NCBI RefSeq assembly: GCF_009663395.1
Contig: NZ_QKNW01000001.1
Span: forward strand, 2,170,001-2,234,000
Length of the DNA stretch: 64,000 nt
Direction of reading: 5' to 3'
DNA from: Halosegnis longus
Lineage (GTDB): Archaea; Halobacteriota; Halobacteria; Halobacteriales; Haloarculaceae
The notes below the pieces were generated by a model, which was not told where the DNA came from, ran no database searches, and saw only the letters and a program-made list of their open reading frames with translations. Below are positions 60,581 through 64,000 of the stretch, piece by piece; positions within the stretch are counted from its first letter, which is position 1, and each line of letters opens with the position of its first letter. The position numbers were made by a program, and so were the translations under genes.

Positions 60581-62061
60581 CGCTCTTCTCGCGCCCAGTC
60601 GCGCGCCCGGTCGACGGCCTCGTTCCAGCGCTCGTACCGGCCGTCCATATCTCCCGTCTCGCTCGGACGAAAGACCCGCTCCGTCCGGTGTTGTTCCTGG
60701 AGCGCGTCGAGGTCTTCCCAGTAGCCGACGGCGAGCCCCGCGGCGTAGGCCGCGCCGAGTGCCGTCGTCTCGTCGACCGCCGGGCGCGCGACGGTGCAGT
60801 CTGCGATTGTCGCCTGTAGCTCACACAGCAGGTCGTTCTGGACCGCGCCCCCGTCGACGCGCAGCCGGTCGATTGTCTCGCCGGTGTCGGCGGCCATCGC
60901 CTCCAGCACGTCGTGGGTCTGGAAGCCGATTGATTCGAGCGTGGCGCGGGCGATGTGCTCGCGGCCGGTCCCGCGCGTGAGTCCGAGAATCGTCCCGCGG
61001 GCACGTCCGTCCCAGTGGGGTGCGCCCAACCCCGAGAAGGCGGGGACGACGTAGACGCCGTCGATGGAGTCGACCGACCGGGCGAGCGTCTCCGTCTCGG
61101 CGGGACTTTCGACCAACGACACGTCCTCCAGCCACTCGATTGCCGCGCCGGTCGTGAAGATTGAGCCTTCGAGCGCGTAGCGCGGCTCCTCGCCGGCCCG
61201 CTGGAAGGCGACCGTCGTGAGCAGGCCGTGGTCGCTCTCGACGGGGTCGGGGCCGGTGTTGACGAGCAGGAACGAGCCGGTGCCGTAGGTGTTCTTCGCC
61301 GACCCGGCCTCGAAGCAGGTCTGGCCGAACAGCGCGGCCTGCTGGTCGCCGAGCACGCCCGCGACGGGTATCTCGGCCCCGAGGAAGCCGTCCGCGCTCG
61401 TCGTCCCGTACGATTCGGGGTCCGACGAGGGCACGACCGTCGGCAACACCGCACGAGGTACGTCGAACTCGGCGAGCAGGTCGCCGTCCCACCGGAGGTC
61501 GTGGATGTCGAACAGCATCGTCCGGGAGGCGTTCGTCACGTCCGTCACGTGCTCGCCCGTCAGCTTCGAGACGAGCCAGCTATCGACGGTGCCGAACCGG
61601 AGTTCGCCGGCTTCCGCGCGTTCGCGTGCGCCCTCCACCTCGTCGAGGAGCCACTCCAGCTTGCTCGCAGAGAAGTAGGCGTCCGGCTCCAAGCCGGTGC
61701 GGTCGCGAATCCACTCCGTCTCCAACTGCTCGATGCGCTCGGTCGTCCGGCGGTCTTGCCAGACGATGGCATTGTGAATCGGCTCGCCCGTCGCAGCGTC
61801 CCACAGCACGGTCGTCTCGCGCTGGTTCGTGACGCCGAGGGCCGCGAGGTCAGACGCCGCGAGACCGGCGTCGGCGAGCGCGTCGGTGACGACGGTCTTC
61901 GTGTTCTCCCAGAGGACGGTCGGGTCGTGTTCGACCCACCCCGGCTGTGGATACTGCTGCTCGTGGGTCTCGTAGGCCTGCCCGACGACCGCGCCGTCGT
62001 GACTGACGAGGAGACACCGCGTCCCCGTCGTCCCTTGGTCGATAGCCGCGACGTAGTGCAT
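60577..62061 (-). CDS. glpK: Glycerol kinase
   Basis: Phosphorylates glycerol, the main carbon source in hypersaline waters where Dunaliella releases it. The 494-residue FGGY kinase has AIDQGTTGTRCLLVS near residues 5-19, NQRETTVLWDAATGEP near 80-95, the glycerol contacts (WQDRRT, EPDAYFSASKL) and the ATP side LGDQQAALFGQTCFE and GTGSF. The ATG at 62061 is chosen; the upstream ORF extension runs over a CA-repeat. Confidence 0.95.
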   Translation of the reverse strand: MHYVAAIDQGTTGTRCLLVSHDGAVVGQAYETHEQQYPQPGWVEHDPTVLWENTKTVVTDALADAGLAASDLAALGVTNQRETTVLWDAATGEPIHNAIVWQDRRTTERIEQLETEWIRDRTGLEPDAYFSASKLEWLLDEVEGARERAEAGELRFGTVDSWLVSKLTGEHVTDVTNASRTMLFDIHDLRWDGDLLAEFDVPRAVLPTVVPSSDPESYGTTSADGFLGAEIPVAGVLGDQQAALFGQTCFEAGSAKNTYGTGSFLLVNTGPDPVESDHGLLTTVAFQRAGEEPRYALEGSIFTTGAAIEWLEDVSLVESPAETETLARSVDSIDGVYVVPAFSGLGAPHWDGRARGTILGLTRGTGREHIARATLESIGFQTHDVLEAMAADTGETIDRLRVDGGAVQNDLLCELQATIADCTVARPAVDETTALGAAYAAGLAVGYWEDLDALQEQHRTERVFRPSETGDMDGRYERWNEAVDRARDWAREER

Positions 62062-62100
62062 ACCTCCACGGTCGGCGGGGTGTCTAATGTAGTCTGCTTT

Positions 62101-62118
62101 CGACACACACACACACAT
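62101..62118. repeat. Short CA dinucleotide repeat in the glpK-glpA intergenic region
   Basis: CGACACACACACACACATCC holds a run of seven CA pairs between the divergent glpK and glpA-like starts, within the promoter region of both. Confidence 0.8.
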
Positions 62119-62148
62119 CCTAAGTGGGACTACCGCCGACACCCGCGT

Positions 62149-63333
62149 ATGCACGAGACGGGAGTCGTCGTAGTCGGTGGCGGCGTGACGGGGGTCGGGG
62201 TGGCGCGCGACCTCGCGCGCCGGGGCGTGGACGTGACCCTACTCGAACGCGGTGAACTCGCTGCCGGAGCCAGCGGTTCGATGCACGGGCTGCTCCACTC
62301 GGGCGCGCGCTACGCGGTCGAAGACGCCCAATCCGCGCGCAGTTGTATCACGGAAAATCGCGTGCTGCGCGAGATTGCGGCCGACTGCATCGAGGACACC
62401 GGCGGGCTGTTCGTCTCGCTCCCCTCGGACCCCGACGACTACCTCGACCGACTCGACGCCGCCTGCGCCGACGTGGGTATCGAGACGGAGCGGCTCACCG
62501 GGGCGGAGGCGCGCGAGCGCGAACCCGGCCTCGCCCCGGCGACGGAGGCTGCACTCGCCGTCCCGGATGGAGCCATCGACCCGATGGCGCTCGTCGCGGC
62601 GACGGCCGCCGACGCCGAGGCCCACGGCGCGGTGATTCACCAACAGACGCCGGTGGCCGACCTCGTCGTTGAAGACACGAGTGTGGTCGGCGTCGAGGTA
62701 GGTGAAAAAACGATTCGCGCCGACCACGTCGTCAACGCGGCGGGCGCGTGGGCCGACCGCGTGGCGGCACTCGCCGGCGTCGACATCGAGATGCGCGCCT
62801 CCCGCGGCGCGATGAGCGTGACGACCGGTCGCCACGCCGACACGGTCGTGAACCGGTGTCGGCCCAAGTCGTCGGGCGACATCGTCGTCCCGTCGGACGG
62901 CCACTCCATCCTCGGGACGACCGACGTGACCGTCGAGAACCCGGACAGCTTCGCGACGGAAGAGTGGGAAACCGAACTCCTGTTCGAGGAACTAACCCCG
63001 GTACTTCCGGCGCTTGCTGACGCAGAGCTATCACACACCTACTGGGGCGTTCGGCCGCTGTACGAGCCACAAGCGACGGGCGATTCGGTCGGCTTTTCGC
63101 GGGATTACTCCGTGCTCGACCACGCCGAGCGCGACGGCGTCGCCGGGCTGACGAGCGCCGTGGGCGGCAAGCTCACGACCCACCGGGCGATGGCAGAGTC
63201 CGTGAGCGACGCGGTGTGTGATCGACTCGGCGTCGACGCCGAGAGCGACACGGCGGACGCGCCGCTGCCGGACGCGGCGGCGGCGATGAAGAAATACGAC
63301 CTCGATTCGCTCGTTACTCGGACTCGCGCTTGA
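62149..63333 (+). CDS. glpA: FAD-dependent glycerol-3-phosphate dehydrogenase, GlpA-like, short form
   Basis: Oxidises glycerol-3-phosphate to dihydroxyacetone phosphate. The 394-residue DAO-type flavoprotein has the FAD motif VVVVGGGVTGVGVA at residues 6-19, SMHGLLHSGARY near 46-57 and VGGKLTTHRAMAESVS near 345. It ends soon after, without the C-terminal BFD-like Fe-S domain that makes haloarchaeal and bacterial GlpA about 540-585 residues long. glpB and glpC do not follow; the next gene (uspA) is convergent and overlaps by 20 bp. The role may still be that of a stand-alone enzyme. Confidence 0.8.
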   Translation: MHETGVVVVGGGVTGVGVARDLARRGVDVTLLERGELAAGASGSMHGLLHSGARYAVEDAQSARSCITENRVLREIAADCIEDTGGLFVSLPSDPDDYLDRLDAACADVGIETERLTGAEAREREPGLAPATEAALAVPDGAIDPMALVAATAADAEAHGAVIHQQTPVADLVVEDTSVVGVEVGEKTIRADHVVNAAGAWADRVAALAGVDIEMRASRGAMSVTTGRHADTVVNRCRPKSSGDIVVPSDGHSILGTTDVTVENPDSFATEEWETELLFEELTPVLPALADAELSHTYWGVRPLYEPQATGDSVGFSRDYSVLDHAERDGVAGLTSAVGGKLTTHRAMAESVSDAVCDRLGVDAESDTADAPLPDAAAAMKKYDLDSLVTRTRA

Positions 63334-63769
63334 TGAACGTCACCGGACACGGCGCGTCGAGCAGAATCTCCTGTGCCGTGGAGCCGAACACCGCCTTTCC
63401 GGTCGGGGAGCGGCGACGCCCGCCGACGGCGAGCATGTCGGCGTCGGTCTCCTCGGCGAACCCGATGACGCCCTCGGCGCGGTTACCGATGGTCCCCATG
63501 TGTTCGACCTCGATGTCCTGCTCCTCGAAGCGGTCGCGAAGCTCTCGGACGACGAGGTTCCGTCCGGCGACGGCGTCCGGCGTCACCTCCGTGTCGTCGT
63601 CGAACTCCAGTCGTTCGAGCGCGTCGTCGTAGTCGTCTTCGGTGAAGACGTGACCGAGGACGATTGTCGCGTCCGCGGGAGCGGCGACGTCCTCCGCGAG
63701 CGTCGCCATCCGTTCGACCTGGTCGTCAGATTTCCCGCCGACAGCGAGCAGTACGGTTTCGAGTGCCAT
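63314..63769 (-). CDS. Universal stress protein (UspA family)
   Basis: A 151-residue UspA domain. It begins METVLLAVGG-like (ALETVLLAVGGKSDD) and has VGGRRRSPTGKAVFGSTAQEILLDAPCPVTFI, the ATP-binding G-2X-G-9X-G(S/T) motif near residues 115-140. A single-domain, nucleotide-binding type. Convergent with the glpA-like gene (20-bp overlap). Confidence 0.88.
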   Translation of the reverse strand: MALETVLLAVGGKSDDQVERMATLAEDVAAPADATIVLGHVFTEDDYDDALERLEFDDDTEVTPDAVAGRNLVVRELRDRFEEQDIEVEHMGTIGNRAEGVIGFAEETDADMLAVGGRRRSPTGKAVFGSTAQEILLDAPCPVTFIKRESE

Positions 63770-63873
63770 ACGCGAAGGCAGGTGTGCATCCGTGTTAAGC
63801 GTCATCCCTCCGGCTCCCGACGCGCTTGCCCGGTTCCGATGGCTTTTCTTCCCGACCGCGCGACCCCCGGAGT

Positions 63874-64000
63874 ATGAGCGACGACTACCGGACGGAATCG
63901 GACAGCCTCGGAGAGATGCAGGTGCCCGCGGACGCCTACTGGGGCGCACAGACCCAACGCGCCGTCGAGAACTTCCCCATCTCGGGTATCACGTTCTCGC
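63874..64000 (+). CDS. fumC: Fumarate hydratase class II (start only; cut by window edge)
   Basis: Only the first 42 codons lie in the window: [21 protein letters not shown] then [17 protein letters not shown], the conserved start of class II fumarase/aspartase-family proteins. The rest is beyond the right edge. A CTTTTCTT box about 27 nt before the ATG fits a leaderless promoter. Confidence 0.85.
   Translation, partial: MSDDYRTESDSLGEMQVPADAYWGAQTQRAVENFPISGITFS

Overview
This window is a stretch of haloarchaeal (class Halobacteria) chromosome. The DNA is very GC-rich, the proteins are rich in Asp and Glu, many genes are leaderless with a TATA-like box about 27 nt before the start codon, and the gene content is archaeal: two TFB factors, RNA polymerase subunit L, preQ0/archaeosine genes, FEN-1, a two-subunit 2-oxoacid:ferredoxin oxidoreductase, a phosphatidylserine-decarboxylase-type archaeal lipid enzyme and a UPF0058 protein. 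I cannot name the genus. No rRNA, complete tRNA, CRISPR array, insertion sequence or prophage was seen. Most of the window is ordinary housekeeping and central metabolism.

Layout. 1-4.8 kb: an ABC1/UbiB kinase cut by the window edge, a small P-loop kinase, the queD-queE-queC operon for the archaeosine precursor and a divergent lipid decarboxylase. 4.8-11 kb: an FMN 2-hydroxyacid oxidase, a structured intergenic region with a tRNA-like 3' end, MutS5, a TFB and an aldehyde dehydrogenase. 11-20.7 kb: a methyltransferase, GIY-YIG protein, EamA transporter, Lrp regulator, hisF, rpoL with a 65-bp tandem repeat upstream, a fused 3-hydroxyacyl-CoA dehydrogenase/enoyl-CoA hydratase and a hot-dog thioesterase. 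20.7-28.8 kb: menaquinone biosynthesis, all on the minus strand as menF-menD-menB, then about 680 bp of hairpin-rich noncoding DNA, then menA-menC-menE.

28.8-38 kb: a sulfite-oxidase-like molybdoenzyme, a ribbon-helix-helix regulator with a palindrome over its start region, UPF0058, acyl-CoA synthetase, acyl-CoA dehydrogenase, a lactonase-like metallohydrolase, a DICT-domain protein and porAB. 38-50.6 kb: a lipoprotein with an HEXXH motif, purL, a PHP phosphoesterase, a second TFB, gatCA, small zinc-ribbon proteins, an alpha/beta hydrolase with an Asp nucleophile, another acyl-CoA dehydrogenase and enoyl-CoA hydratase, and fen1. 50.6-57 kb: a membrane coiled-coil protein, GNAT, DUF3054, an ornithine cyclodeaminase-like enzyme, Nudix, a presenilin-like protease, EamA and a metallo-beta-lactamase-fold protein. 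57-58.1 kb: a less GC-rich island with a MazF/PemK-like toxin and a winged-helix partner. 58.1-64 kb: superoxide dismutase, photolyase, BolA, glpK divergent from a short glpA-like gene, UspA and the start of fumC.

The genes most clearly working together are the que operon, the men cluster, two sets of fatty-acid activation and beta-oxidation genes (16.1-18.5 and 30.2-33.1 kb, with 47.4-49.5 kb), porAB, gatCA and glpK/glpA. No clear new multi-gene system was found. The best unexplained signals are noncoding: the promoter/small-ORF/cloverleaf-like/tRNA-like stretch at 6.03-6.38 kb, the hairpin train at 24.26-24.65 kb, duplicated hairpins at the 3' ends of two genes, and inverted repeats shared by the three men transcription-unit starts.
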